DNA from: an uncultured Pelagibacteraceae bacterium
GTDB taxonomy: Bacteria > Pseudomonadota > Alphaproteobacteria > Pelagibacterales > Pelagibacteraceae
Reading direction: 5' to 3'
DNA: 64,000 bases
Assembly: GCA_902571925.1 (NCBI GenBank)
Contig: CACGDW010000002.1
Location: forward strand, 62,001 to 126,000
A model generated the notes under the pieces. It was not told the DNA's origin. It saw nothing but the letters and a program-made list of their open reading frames with translations, and ran no database searches. Shown here one piece after another: positions 32,862-41,905 of this stretch. Made by a program: the position numbers and the translations under genes. Position 1 is the first letter of the stretch. The number at the start of each line of letters is the position of its first letter.

Positions 32862-34144
32862 AAGTATTAAATAGTAATAGTAAGAATTTTGATAAATCTT
32901 TAGATATTTTACTTTTAAGAAGAAAAAATAAAATCCAGTCCAACTTAATTTCTGTAACGAAAATTATCAAAGATGTAAAAAAAAATGGGGATAAAGCTAT
33001 TTTTAAATATGAAAAAAGATTTAACAAAAATAATGTAATTACTCCAACTTCTAGTCAAATAAAGAGCTCAATAAAATTGTTAGACAAAAAAGTTAAACAG
33101 GCTATTGATGCTGCATATAATAGAATCTATAAATTTCATTCATTACAAAAATTTAAAGATATTTCGTATACGGATAAATATAAAAATAGAGTTAATTATA
33201 GACATGTACCTTTAGAGTCAGTTGCAATTTATGTTCCAGGGTCAACAGCTTCATATCCATCAAGTGTATTAATGAGTGCAATTCCAGCTTTAGTTGCTGG
33301 TGTTAAAAGAATTGTTATGGTCAATCCTGGATATAAAGGAAAACAAAATCCTGCAGTTTTATATGCTGCTAGAAAATGTAAGATAAAAGAAATTTATTCA
33401 ATAGGTGGCCCATCAGCAATTGCAGCAGTAGCTTATGGAACAAGAAAAATTAAACCAGTAAATAAAATTGTAGGACCAGGTAATTCTTATGTAGCTGCGG
33501 CTAAAAAAGAGGTGTTTGGAGATATTGGAATTGAGTCAATGACTGCGGGCCCATCCGAAGTTCTAATAGTTGCTGATAAAAATTCAAATCCTGAATGGAT
33601 TGCAAGTGACTTAATAGGTCAAGCCGAACATGATCCACTTACACAATGTATTTTGATTTCAAAAGATAAAAAAATTTTAGAACAAACAAAAAACGCGATA
33701 GTAAGACAGTTAAAAGAAATACCAAGATCTTCAATTGCAAAAAAAAGTTTGATTACAAATGGGATACTGATGTTTGTTAATTCAGACAAGAAAATTATTG
33801 AAATTACTAATAAAATTGGACCAGAACATTTAGAATTAAATTTAAAAAATTATAAGTCTCTAGTTTTAAAAATTAAAAATGCTGGATCAATTTGTTTAGG
33901 CAAATATGCAGTGATGGCTATGACAGATTATGGTGTGCCGGGTACAAACCATATTCTTCCCACAAATATGTCAAGTAAATATTCAAGTGGTCTAAGTGTT
34001 TCTGAGTTTGTTAAAAAAATTTCATATATAAATTTATCAAAAAAGGGTATTGAAAGTCTTGGACCATCAGTTATAACTCTTGCAAATTATGAAGGGTTAG
34101 CTGGTCACGCTCAATCTGTTAAAAAAAGAATAAGGAGAAAATAA
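32858..34144 (+). CDS. hisD: histidinol dehydrogenase
   Basis: [95 protein letters not shown]. Confidence 0.96.
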   Translation: MKVLNSNSKNFDKSLDILLLRRKNKIQSNLISVTKIIKDVKKNGDKAIFKYEKRFNKNNVITPTSSQIKSSIKLLDKKVKQAIDAAYNRIYKFHSLQKFKDISYTDKYKNRVNYRHVPLESVAIYVPGSTASYPSSVLMSAIPALVAGVKRIVMVNPGYKGKQNPAVLYAARKCKIKEIYSIGGPSAIAAVAYGTRKIKPVNKIVGPGNSYVAAAKKEVFGDIGIESMTAGPSEVLIVADKNSNPEWIASDLIGQAEHDPLTQCILISKDKKILEQTKNAIVRQLKEIPRSSIAKKSLITNGILMFVNSDKKIIEITNKIGPEHLELNLKNYKSLVLKIKNAGSICLGKYAVMAMTDYGVPGTNHILPTNMSSKYSSGLSVSEFVKKISYINLSKKGIESLGPSVITLANYEGLAGHAQSVKKRIRRK

Positions 34145-34146
34145 AT

Positions 34147-34362
34147 TTGTCAAAACAAGACTTACTTGAATTTAAAGGTAAAGTAACTGACTTATTACCT
34201 AACGCTATGTTTAGAGTTCAATTAGAAAATGGTCATATTGTTACTGCACATACTGCAGGCAAATTAAGAAAAAATAGAATAAGAGTATTACAAGGTGATA
34301 ATGTGACAGTAGAAATGACCCCTTATGATCTTACAAAAGGCAGAATAATCTTTAGAGGTTAA
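34147..34362 (+). CDS. infA: translation initiation factor IF-1 (TTG start)
   Basis: [63 protein letters not shown]. Confidence 0.96.
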   Translation: MSKQDLLEFKGKVTDLLPNAMFRVQLENGHIVTAHTAGKLRKNRIRVLQGDNVTVEMTPYDLTKGRIIFRG

Positions 34363-34368
34363 TCTTTT

Positions 34369-34443
34369 GCCTCGGTAGCTCAGGAGTAGAGCAGAGCCCT
34401 GAAAAGGCTTGTGTCGGAGGTGCGAATCCTTCCCGAGGCACCA
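34369..34443 (+). tRNA. tRNA-Phe (anticodon GAA)
   Basis: GCCTCGG/CCGAGGC acceptor, D-arm GCTCAGGAGTAGAGC, anticodon loop CTGAAAA, T-loop TGCGAAT, encoded CCA. Confidence 0.95.
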
Positions 34444-34518
34444 TCAAAATATCTTGAAAATTCTGATAATAAAAATTAACATCGGGAGATAATAATAACA
34501 AAAGGACTAAGAAATAAG

Positions 34519-34731
34519 ATGAGTACATTAAAAGGAACAGTTAAATGGTTCAATGGCAAGAAGGGCTTTGGATTCATTGAAAGAGAAGATAAAGAAAAAG
34601 ATGCTTTTGTCCATGCGAGCGCAGTTAAAGCAGCTGGTATGAGATACCTCAATGAAGGTGATAAAATAGAATTTACTCTTGAAGATGGTCCAAAAGGTCC
34701 ATCAGCTGTAAATTTAAAAAAATTAGACTAA
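34519..34731 (+). CDS. cold-shock domain protein (CspA family)
   Basis: LKGTVKWFNGKKGFGFIEREDKEKDAFVHASAV; SD-like AAAGGACT upstream. Confidence 0.95.
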   Translation: MSTLKGTVKWFNGKKGFGFIEREDKEKDAFVHASAVKAAGMRYLNEGDKIEFTLEDGPKGPSAVNLKKLD

Positions 34732-34859
34732 TATTAAAATTTTAAAAAGACGTTTTTCTTAGAAATAGATTTACGTCCATTTCTTTTAAGGGTTGAATAA
34801 TTTAAATATTTGTCATAAAAGACCCACATGATTATAAATAATACATTGATGATGACTTC

Positions 34860-34901
34860 AAACAGTTCTCACAGAATCTGTTTCCATAGCCTATAGGCTA
34901 T
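34860..34901. other. two adjacent hairpin/palindrome elements downstream of the cold-shock gene
   Basis: AAACAGTTCT-CAC-AGAA(T)CTGTTT at 34860-34883 and perfect palindrome ATAGCCTATAGGCTAT at 34886-34901. Confidence 0.5.
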
Positions 34902-34954
34902 TTATTTATAATATAATTTTAAATCCACACAAAAATAATATAAAAACAAGGAAT

Positions 34955-35029
34955 GCCTGGGTGGTGTAACGGTTAGCACGAAAGTTTGTGGAACTTTAAG
35001 TTTGAGTTCGATTCTCAGCCCGGGTACCA
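34955..35029 (+). tRNA. tRNA-His (anticodon GTG), no encoded G-1, A73
   Basis: GCCTGGG/CCCGGGT acceptor, anticodon loop TTGTGGA, T-arm TTGAG-TTCGATT-CTCAG, ACCA 3' end. Confidence 0.94.
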
Positions 35030-35033
35030 AAAA

Positions 35034-36428
35034 ATGAATAAAGAAAATAAACTAGTTCCTGGATTACCTTCAGGATTTGAAGATCGTTGGGATAAAAAAA
35101 TTCTTCTCAAAAAAAAGCTTTTAGAAGCTATTGAGAATAATTTTATAAAATTCGGAGCAGAAGCTCTAGAAACTCCTTCGTTCGAAATCTCAGAAAATAT
35201 TGGATCTTTTTTGGCAGAAGATGAAGCCAATTCTATGTCCGATGTATTCTCATTTAAGGATGGAGACAAGAATATAACTCTTCGTTATGATCTCTCAAGC
35301 CCTCTTGCAAGATTTTATGCTCAAAACAACCAGGAACTTCCATCAATTTTTAAGCGATATCAAATTCAAAATGTATTCAGAAATGAAAAAGCTGGAAATG
35401 GTCGATACAGAGAATTTATGCAAGCAGATTTTGATATTGTTGGAAATGTTGATCCTGCACAAGCAAATGCAGAGCTTTGTAATTTAATATCAAGCACACT
35501 AGTAAATTGTGGATTAAAAAAAGATCAATTTACAATTAACGTGAGTAATAGAAAAATAGTTCAGGGTTTGATTGATGATTTAAAAATTTCTGAAGAAAAA
35601 CAAAAACAAGTTATTAGAGCAATTGATAAACTCGACAAGCCTGGTTTTGGATTAAGGGGTGTTGAAGACTTACTTAAAAAAGAGAGAAAAGATCAAAGTG
35701 GAGCTGTCACTAAAGGAGCTGATTTAAGCGATGAACAGGCAGCACAAATATTAAATTTTTTAAAAATAAAAGATTTAAAAAGATTAAAAGAAACTTTAAA
35801 AAATCCATTATCTCAAGAAGGAATCAAAGAATTAGAAGATGTGTTGCAAGTGCTTGGATATGGTTTGAATTTTAATCAAATTAAAACAAACTTTACAATT
35901 GTGAGAGGGCTTTCGTACTATGATTCATTTATAGTCGAAACAAATTTAAATTTCAAAGTGACTAATAACAAAGGTAAAGAAATTGAGTTAGGTAGTATCT
36001 GTTCAGGAGGATCGTACGCCAAACTTATTTCAAGATTTAGAGGCATTGATGTTCCTGGGACTGGAATTAGTTTTGGTGTAGACAGGTTGTTATTTGCATT
36101 AATGCAATTAAACCAAATTCAAGTAGAAGATCAAAAACCAGTTTTAGTTTGTGTCATGGATGAAAAATACTTAAAGAATTATTATGAAATTGTTGATCAG
36201 TTAAGAGACAATAATATTAATGCAGAAGTTTTTTTAAATACTAAAAAAAACCTTGGTAAACAACTCGATTTGGCAAACAAGCGTGAATTAAAAGCTGCGA
36301 TTATTTGTGGAGAAAATGAGTTTAACGATAATACTGTGACAATTAAAAACCTTAGAGGTGTAAAGGGTGAAAATAACCAAACAATTCCTAGATCAAATTT
36401 AATAAATGAAATCAAAAAACTTTTCTGA
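35034..36428 (+). CDS. hisS: histidine--tRNA ligase
   Basis: LVPGLPSGFEDRWDKK, LRYDLSSPLARFYAQN, FKRYQIQNVFRNEKAGNGRYREFMQADFDIVG, GLSYYDSFIVE, GTGISFGVDRLLFALM. True start is probably ATG 35034; the track start at 34986 lies inside the tRNA. Confidence 0.94.
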   Translation: MNKENKLVPGLPSGFEDRWDKKILLKKKLLEAIENNFIKFGAEALETPSFEISENIGSFLAEDEANSMSDVFSFKDGDKNITLRYDLSSPLARFYAQNNQELPSIFKRYQIQNVFRNEKAGNGRYREFMQADFDIVGNVDPAQANAELCNLISSTLVNCGLKKDQFTINVSNRKIVQGLIDDLKISEEKQKQVIRAIDKLDKPGFGLRGVEDLLKKERKDQSGAVTKGADLSDEQAAQILNFLKIKDLKRLKETLKNPLSQEGIKELEDVLQVLGYGLNFNQIKTNFTIVRGLSYYDSFIVETNLNFKVTNNKGKEIELGSICSGGSYAKLISRFRGIDVPGTGISFGVDRLLFALMQLNQIQVEDQKPVLVCVMDEKYLKNYYEIVDQLRDNNINAEVFLNTKKNLGKQLDLANKRELKAAIICGENEFNDNTVTIKNLRGVKGENNQTIPRSNLINEIKKLF

Positions 36429-37458
36429 AAAAATCCTAAGATCTGTTAAAGGCAAGGGATTTAAATATGTTGAATTACCCTCAGTAATTGAAACTAATCA
36501 CATTGTTCAAAGATCTGGTGAAAATTTTAGAAAATTCATTTTTTCATTTATTGATCAAAATGGAAATGAGTTATGTTTACGTCCTGATTTAACAATAGTC
36601 TCATGCCTAAGATATTTAGAGAATAACTTAAGAGGTAAAGAAAAAATATTTTATAGTGGGCAAGCTTATAGGAAATCTCAAAATAAAAAAGACTCTATAA
36701 TTAGAAATCAAATTGGATTTGAAATCATTGGTTCTAAGAATGAAAAAAGGGATGATAAAGAAATTATTAATACCTCTTTAAATTCTCTAAAAAATTTAAA
36801 ATATACCTCGGGCACTTTAACATTAGGAAATGTTGAAATATTTAAACTTTTAATATCTAAACTAGATATTCCAACCAGATGGAAATTAAGATTATCAAGA
36901 CATTTTTGGAGAGAAGACTACTTTAATGATTTGTTAAAAAGGTTAGAAACAAATTCTGATGTTGATCCAACAATTGTTGAAATAGATAAAAAACGTTATT
37001 TAAAAATGCTTAAAAGTGAAAAGAACTCAATCGTTGCTGAAAGATCAATTGATGAAATTTTAAAGCGATTTGATAAAAAGATAAAAGATCCAAGACGTCC
37101 AAGTAAAGGAAGAAATGTATCAAAAATTATTAGAGAGTTTTTAAAGATTAAATGTCCAATTAACAAAACTACTAATGTTTTAAATAAATTTTTTAAGAAA
37201 TATCAAATAAACTTATTAGTAGATAAAAGATATTTTCCAACCTCAATGAACAAAACTTCAAAACTAAATGTAGTTTTTTCTACTTCTTTTGGAAGACAAC
37301 TTGAATATTACACAGGTATGGTTTTTAAAATTGATATTAAATCAAATAATAAGATTAAAAATATAATTAATGGTGGAAGGTATGATCAATTAATTTCTGA
37401 CCTTGGATCTAAAAAACAAATATCAGCAGTAGGGGCTGCTTTAAATTTAAATTATTAA
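36406..37458 (+). CDS. hisZ: ATP phosphoribosyltransferase regulatory subunit (HisRS paralog)
   Basis: LCLRPDLTIVSCLRYLEN, IFYSGQAYRKSQ, QIGFEIIGS, YYTGMVFKI, GGRYDQLISDLGSKKQISAVGAALNL; next to short hisG. Confidence 0.88.
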   Translation: MKSKNFSEKILRSVKGKGFKYVELPSVIETNHIVQRSGENFRKFIFSFIDQNGNELCLRPDLTIVSCLRYLENNLRGKEKIFYSGQAYRKSQNKKDSIIRNQIGFEIIGSKNEKRDDKEIINTSLNSLKNLKYTSGTLTLGNVEIFKLLISKLDIPTRWKLRLSRHFWREDYFNDLLKRLETNSDVDPTIVEIDKKRYLKMLKSEKNSIVAERSIDEILKRFDKKIKDPRRPSKGRNVSKIIREFLKIKCPINKTTNVLNKFFKKYQINLLVDKRYFPTSMNKTSKLNVVFSTSFGRQLEYYTGMVFKIDIKSNNKIKNIINGGRYDQLISDLGSKKQISAVGAALNLNY

Positions 37459-37459
37459 A

Positions 37460-38146
37460 ATGAAAAATATAATCAATATAGGAATCCCAAGTAAAGGCAG
37501 ACTAAGAAAAGATGTTTTAAATATCTTTAAAAAAAAAAGATTAAAACTAATTTCTGAAAGAGGTGAGAGAGACTTAATTGGTTCTATTAAAAGTAAATCA
37601 AATGTTAAGATTCTTTATTTACATGCAAGAGAAATTATTCAAAGATTAGGAGATGGTTCTTTAGATATAGGTTTTTCGGGGTTTGATTTGCTTAAAGAAG
37701 GAGAGATTAATATTCAAAAAAAAATTAACTTAATCAAAAAATATGAGTTTGGAAAAGCAACTCTAGTTGTTGCTATTCCAGATCCATGGATTGATGTTCA
37801 AACAGTTGCTGATTTAGAAGAAATTGCATTTGAGTTTAGAGATAAAAAGAAAAAAAAATTAAGAGTTGCTACTAAATATCCAAATCTAACTAAAGAATTC
37901 TTATTCTCAAAAGGTGTAACTCAATTTCAGCTAGTCGAAAGTTTGGGTGCTACCGAGGCCTACCCTTTTACAGGTTCCGCGAATTTGATTACTGATATCA
38001 GTTCCACTGGTGAGACTATAAAAAGTAATAACTTACGTGTCCTTAAAGATGGTGAGATTTTAAAATCCCAAGCATGTATTTTTACCTCAAAGAAAAATTT
38101 TAAGAAAAAAGGTTTAAAAGCTTTAGTCAAATTACTTACCAAGTAA
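37460..38146 (+). CDS. hisG: ATP phosphoribosyltransferase, short form
   Basis: NIGIPSKGRLRKDVLNIF, DGSLDIGFSGFDLL, RVATKYPNLTKEFLFSKGV, LVESLGATEAYPFTGSANLITDISSTGETIKSN. Confidence 0.94.
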   Translation: MKNIINIGIPSKGRLRKDVLNIFKKKRLKLISERGERDLIGSIKSKSNVKILYLHAREIIQRLGDGSLDIGFSGFDLLKEGEINIQKKINLIKKYEFGKATLVVAIPDPWIDVQTVADLEEIAFEFRDKKKKKLRVATKYPNLTKEFLFSKGVTQFQLVESLGATEAYPFTGSANLITDISSTGETIKSNNLRVLKDGEILKSQACIFTSKKNFKKKGLKALVKLLTK

Positions 38147-38263
38147 TTTATCTTTAAAATAAATAAGGATTATTTTGATAATATCTAAATTCCTGAATAT
38201 TGCATAAAGAGCCATCAAAACGGCTATAACAAATATAATTTTCAAAATAAGATAAAATTCCAT
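38132..38263 (-). CDS. small hydrophobic protein (43 aa; not in ORF track)
   Basis: Reverse-strand MEFYLILKIIFVIAVLMALYAIFRNLDIIKIILIYFKDKLLGK; one TM helix plus basic tail; fills the hisG-rmuC gap; stop overlaps hisG by 15 nt. Confidence 0.45.
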   Translation of the reverse strand: MEFYLILKIIFVIAVLMALYAIFRNLDIIKIILIYFKDKLLGK

Positions 38264-38293
38264 TAAAAACCCTTATAATACAAGTTACGAATC

Positions 38294-39385
38294 ATGGACA
38301 CAATTTTATTAATTATTTTAGTTTCTTTATTAAGTACGACATTAGCTATTTTGTATTTGAATATCAGATCTAAACCAAAGTCAGACAATAAAGAGTCAGA
38401 GGAAATAGCCAACTTAAAAACTGAAATAGTTACATTAAAAGATACCTTAAATAATACTATAAATACTTCACTTGGCACCATGTCGACTTCCTTCAATGCA
38501 TTATCAACTGGGGTTACAAAGGATATGACTGAAGCCTTAACAAAAGTTGATGAGAAGGTTGGTAATTTTAATCAACAGGTACAATTATTAAATCAAAGCC
38601 AGGAGGGTATTACTAAAATTTTAGCAGGTGTTAAAAAATATGGAACCTTAGCAGAGTATTCTCTTGATGCTTTAATTAAAGATTTATTGCCTGCATCTCA
38701 ATTCATGACAAATGTTAAAATGAAAGAAGATACGAGTGAAAATGTAGAATTTGCAATTAAACTTCAAGGGGATGTTTTAGTTCCAGTAGACTCTCATTTT
38801 CCTGTAGAAAAATTTAAAGCAATTACTGATGCACATGAAGCTGATGATAAAAGAGAAGTTGCTGATGCTAGAACAAAGCTAGCAAATGCTTTTAAAGCTA
38901 AAGCTAAAAGTGTAATGGAAAAATATATAGTTCCACCTAAATCAACAGATTTTGCAATAGTGTATGCACCAACAGAAAGTCTTTATAAAGAATTGACTGA
39001 ATATCAAGATCCAAGCACTAAAGAACTATTAACTCAAGAACTAATGAAAAAATATAAAATAGTAATTTGTGGCCCTAATACTCTTTCAGCTTATTTACAA
39101 TCCTTACATATGGGTTTTCAATCATTGAAAGTTCAAAAGGGAGCTACAGAAATATATAATCATCTTAAAACTATTACCACAAGATTTGGAAAACATTTTG
39201 ATAATATAATTACTCTTAGAAAAAAATTAGAAGAAGCGATGAGTGTAGTAGATAAGTTTGGTACTGATGCAAGGTCAATCAGTAGAACTTTAGAAAATAT
39301 AAAAGATCCCGAGCAGGTTGAGAAAGCTCTTCAATCAGAAAATGTAGAAAAGTTTGTTGAAAGAAACAAGCAACTTAAAAATTAA
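38294..39385 (+). CDS. rmuC: DNA recombination protein RmuC
   Basis: N-terminal TM, coiled coil, then VEFAIKLQGDVLVPVDSHFPVEKFKAI, FAIVYAPTESLYKEL, VICGPNTLSAYLQSLHMGFQ. Confidence 0.9.
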   Translation: MDTILLIILVSLLSTTLAILYLNIRSKPKSDNKESEEIANLKTEIVTLKDTLNNTINTSLGTMSTSFNALSTGVTKDMTEALTKVDEKVGNFNQQVQLLNQSQEGITKILAGVKKYGTLAEYSLDALIKDLLPASQFMTNVKMKEDTSENVEFAIKLQGDVLVPVDSHFPVEKFKAITDAHEADDKREVADARTKLANAFKAKAKSVMEKYIVPPKSTDFAIVYAPTESLYKELTEYQDPSTKELLTQELMKKYKIVICGPNTLSAYLQSLHMGFQSLKVQKGATEIYNHLKTITTRFGKHFDNIITLRKKLEEAMSVVDKFGTDARSISRTLENIKDPEQVEKALQSENVEKFVERNKQLKN

Positions 39386-39422
39386 TTTCTTTTTTCCTTT
39401 AATACCGATTATAAGAAACCTC

Positions 39423-40109
39423 ATGCAATGGAATAGAAAATATGATTATCCTTCGTCATCAAGAGCAACAGTAGAGGGAATTAGAAGATATGTACTAGGA
39501 GAGTCAAAACTACCAAGTGTTACTTCGATTTTAGACGCAACTAAATCTGAAGAAGATAAAGCAGCTTTAGCTAATTGGCGCGAAAGAACTGGTCAAAAAG
39601 AAGCTGAAGCAATTACAAAAGCTGCAAGCAGTCGAGGTTCAAAAATGCATAACTATTTAGAGTCTTTTCTTTTAGGAAGAGAAAATTTAAGTTTTTTCGA
39701 AGATGGAGAACAATACAAATCTATGGCTAAAGAAATTATTGATAAAGGTTTAAAAAATAGGTTAGAAGAAATATGGGGAGTTGAATGCACACTTTACTAT
39801 CCAGAAAAATATGCGGGAACTGCTGATTGTGTTGGAGTTTATGAAGATAAACAAACAATTATTGATTTTAAACAAAGCAATAAACCAAAAAAAGCTGAGT
39901 ATATAGACTCTTGGTTTTTACAAACCAGTGCATATTCTTTAGCTCACAATATTGTGTATAACACAAACATCACATCTTGTGTAATTCTTGTTTGTACAGT
40001 AGATAATCTTTTTCAAGAATTTAAAATTCAAGGCTCCGAGTTGATAGCTTATCAAAATTTATTTTTGGGAAGATTAAAAAAGTTTAATGAAATGAATAAT
40101 TTAGATTAG
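39423..40109 (+). CDS. PD-(D/E)XK exonuclease, MGME1/phage-exonuclease-like
   Basis: KLPSVTSILDAT, RGSKMHNYLESFL, YAGTADCVGVYEDKQTIIDFKQSNKPK (D...DxK core). Likely start MQWNRKYDYP at 39423. Confidence 0.75.
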   Translation: MQWNRKYDYPSSSRATVEGIRRYVLGESKLPSVTSILDATKSEEDKAALANWRERTGQKEAEAITKAASSRGSKMHNYLESFLLGRENLSFFEDGEQYKSMAKEIIDKGLKNRLEEIWGVECTLYYPEKYAGTADCVGVYEDKQTIIDFKQSNKPKKAEYIDSWFLQTSAYSLAHNIVYNTNITSCVILVCTVDNLFQEFKIQGSELIAYQNLFLGRLKKFNEMNNLD

Positions 40110-40116
40110 CAAAAAA

Positions 40117-41553
40117 ATGGATAAAATAGTAATTTACGACACAGAAACAACTAACAGTACTATTTGGGGATCAATTATTGAAGTTGGAGCAGTTGTAGTT
40201 GATAAAAATCTTAAAGAGATTGGAAAACTAAATATCAGAGGCAGAATGCCAGAGGGAGAAGTCCCTTCTGCTAAAGCACTTTTAGTTAACTCTACAAGTA
40301 TTGATTTACTTACTAAAGGCAATTATTCACATTATGAATTTTTAGGTGCAGTTGAAAATTTCTTTGTAAAAGCTGCTCCTGCTTTGTTTATGGGCTGGAG
40401 TAATTTAAATTTTGACAGAAGAATGTTTCATTTCAATTTTTTTAAGGGAAATAGGTATCCTTATTTAACTCACTCCTCACCAAACCAGGAACATGATGGT
40501 TTACATGTAGCAAGAGCTGCCCAAACTATAGATTCTAAAACATTAAAAACAGAATTAACAGAAGCAGGAAATGAGAGTTTGGCCTTGGAGGGTTTGGCCC
40601 GTCAGCAAGGTTTTGATACTTCAGCAGCCCACACTGCTTATGTAGATGCACATAATTCCTTAAAAATTTTAAGAATTATTAAAGACAAACATAAAACAAA
40701 CTGGGAAAAATTTTTAGGTACTTCGACAAAAAGTAGTGTGGAGTCTATTTTAAAAGGCGAAGGCATATATTCAATTTTTGAAAATGTTAAGGGAAGAAAT
40801 ATGATGTATCTAGTTTGTACATTACATCCAGCTCATTGTTTTCATCCTTCTTATACATCTTGGGGGTATTTATGGGATTTAAGAAGAGATCCACAACCAT
40901 TTTTAAATATGTCAGTAAATGAGCTTAAAGCAAATTTGAAAAAGATCAGTCCTAAAGCACTTCGGGTGATTAAGACTAATAAAGCTCCAATAGTTTTAGA
41001 TAAAAAGTTTGCATTAAAAGAAAAGGCATATTCAGATCTTGATTTAGAGACAATTAAAAAAAGAGCAGAATTATTGAGAAGCAGCGAAAAATTTTGTCAA
41101 AATATTCAAATTATTAATAGAGAAGCAGCAGAGGAAAAAGCACAAACCAAAACTCAAGAAGATTTATTGCCAGAAGAAACTTTGTATGAAAAGTTTATTC
41201 CAAATAAAGATACTTCCCTATTCAAAATATGGCACAGCTCTTCCTGGGAAGACAAATTAAGAATGTTAGATAAATTTCAAGATAAAAGATGTAGTTGGTT
41301 TGGGCAAAAAATTATCTATCAAGAAGCACCACAAATTTTACCACCAGATTTATATAAAAATATTAAAAGCGAAATTGCGAGACGAATTTTAAGTAAAAAC
41401 AAAGAAAAGTGGCAAACAATAGGGATGGCTTATAACGAGATTGATATATTACGAGATCAAGCAGATAATAAAGATGATGAAGATGAACTTAAAAAGTTAG
41501 ATGAAATTAATGAATTTATTATGTCTATTGAAAAAAAATATGAAATTGCCTAG
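40117..41553 (+). CDS. sbcB: exodeoxyribonuclease I-like DEDDh 3'-5' exonuclease
   Basis: IVIYDTETTNSTIWGSIIEVGAVVVD, LFMGWSNLNFDRRMFHFNFFKGNRYPYL, LEGLARQQGF...AHTAYVDAHNSLKI; ExoI-like C-terminal region. Confidence 0.82.
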   Translation: MDKIVIYDTETTNSTIWGSIIEVGAVVVDKNLKEIGKLNIRGRMPEGEVPSAKALLVNSTSIDLLTKGNYSHYEFLGAVENFFVKAAPALFMGWSNLNFDRRMFHFNFFKGNRYPYLTHSSPNQEHDGLHVARAAQTIDSKTLKTELTEAGNESLALEGLARQQGFDTSAAHTAYVDAHNSLKILRIIKDKHKTNWEKFLGTSTKSSVESILKGEGIYSIFENVKGRNMMYLVCTLHPAHCFHPSYTSWGYLWDLRRDPQPFLNMSVNELKANLKKISPKALRVIKTNKAPIVLDKKFALKEKAYSDLDLETIKKRAELLRSSEKFCQNIQIINREAAEEKAQTKTQEDLLPEETLYEKFIPNKDTSLFKIWHSSSWEDKLRMLDKFQDKRCSWFGQKIIYQEAPQILPPDLYKNIKSEIARRILSKNKEKWQTIGMAYNEIDILRDQADNKDDEDELKKLDEINEFIMSIEKKYEIA

Positions 41554-41587
41554 TTGACTTTAGGATACTTATTAATAGAAAGGAATT

Positions 41588-41905
41588 ATGCTTATAGATT
41601 TTAAAGACGAAGACTTTGATAATAAAGTAAAAAATGAAGATGTATCAGTTATTCAATTTAGTGCTGCTTGGTGTGGACCATGTAAAGCCTTAAAGCCGGT
41701 CATGGATAAATTAGCTGTAGAGTATAAAGATAAAGCAGGATTTTATTATGCAGATATTGAAGATGGTGGGATAAATACAGGAAGTGCCGCAGGAATAAGA
41801 GGCGTGCCTACAGTTATTATTTATAAAAAAGGTGTAGAAGTAGATAGAAAAGTTGGTGGAGTTCCAGAAAGCCACATGAAAGAATTTTTAGAAAAAAATA
41901 TCTAA
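41588..41905 (+). CDS. thioredoxin-fold protein
   Basis: VIQFSAAWCGPCKALKPVMDKLA, GIRGVPTVIIYKKGVEVDRKVGG. Confidence 0.94.
   Translation: MLIDFKDEDFDNKVKNEDVSVIQFSAAWCGPCKALKPVMDKLAVEYKDKAGFYYADIEDGGINTGSAAGIRGVPTVIIYKKGVEVDRKVGGVPESHMKEFLEKNI

Noticed and set aside
34986-35033. N-terminal extension of hisS in the ORF track (MWNFKFEFDSQPGYQK)
   Set aside because: Translated from tRNA-His sequence; the true start is probably ATG 35034.
38263-38496. Minus-strand 77-aa ORF
   Set aside because: Mostly antisense to the rmuC N-terminal region; no motif; ends just before the more plausible 43-aa ORF.
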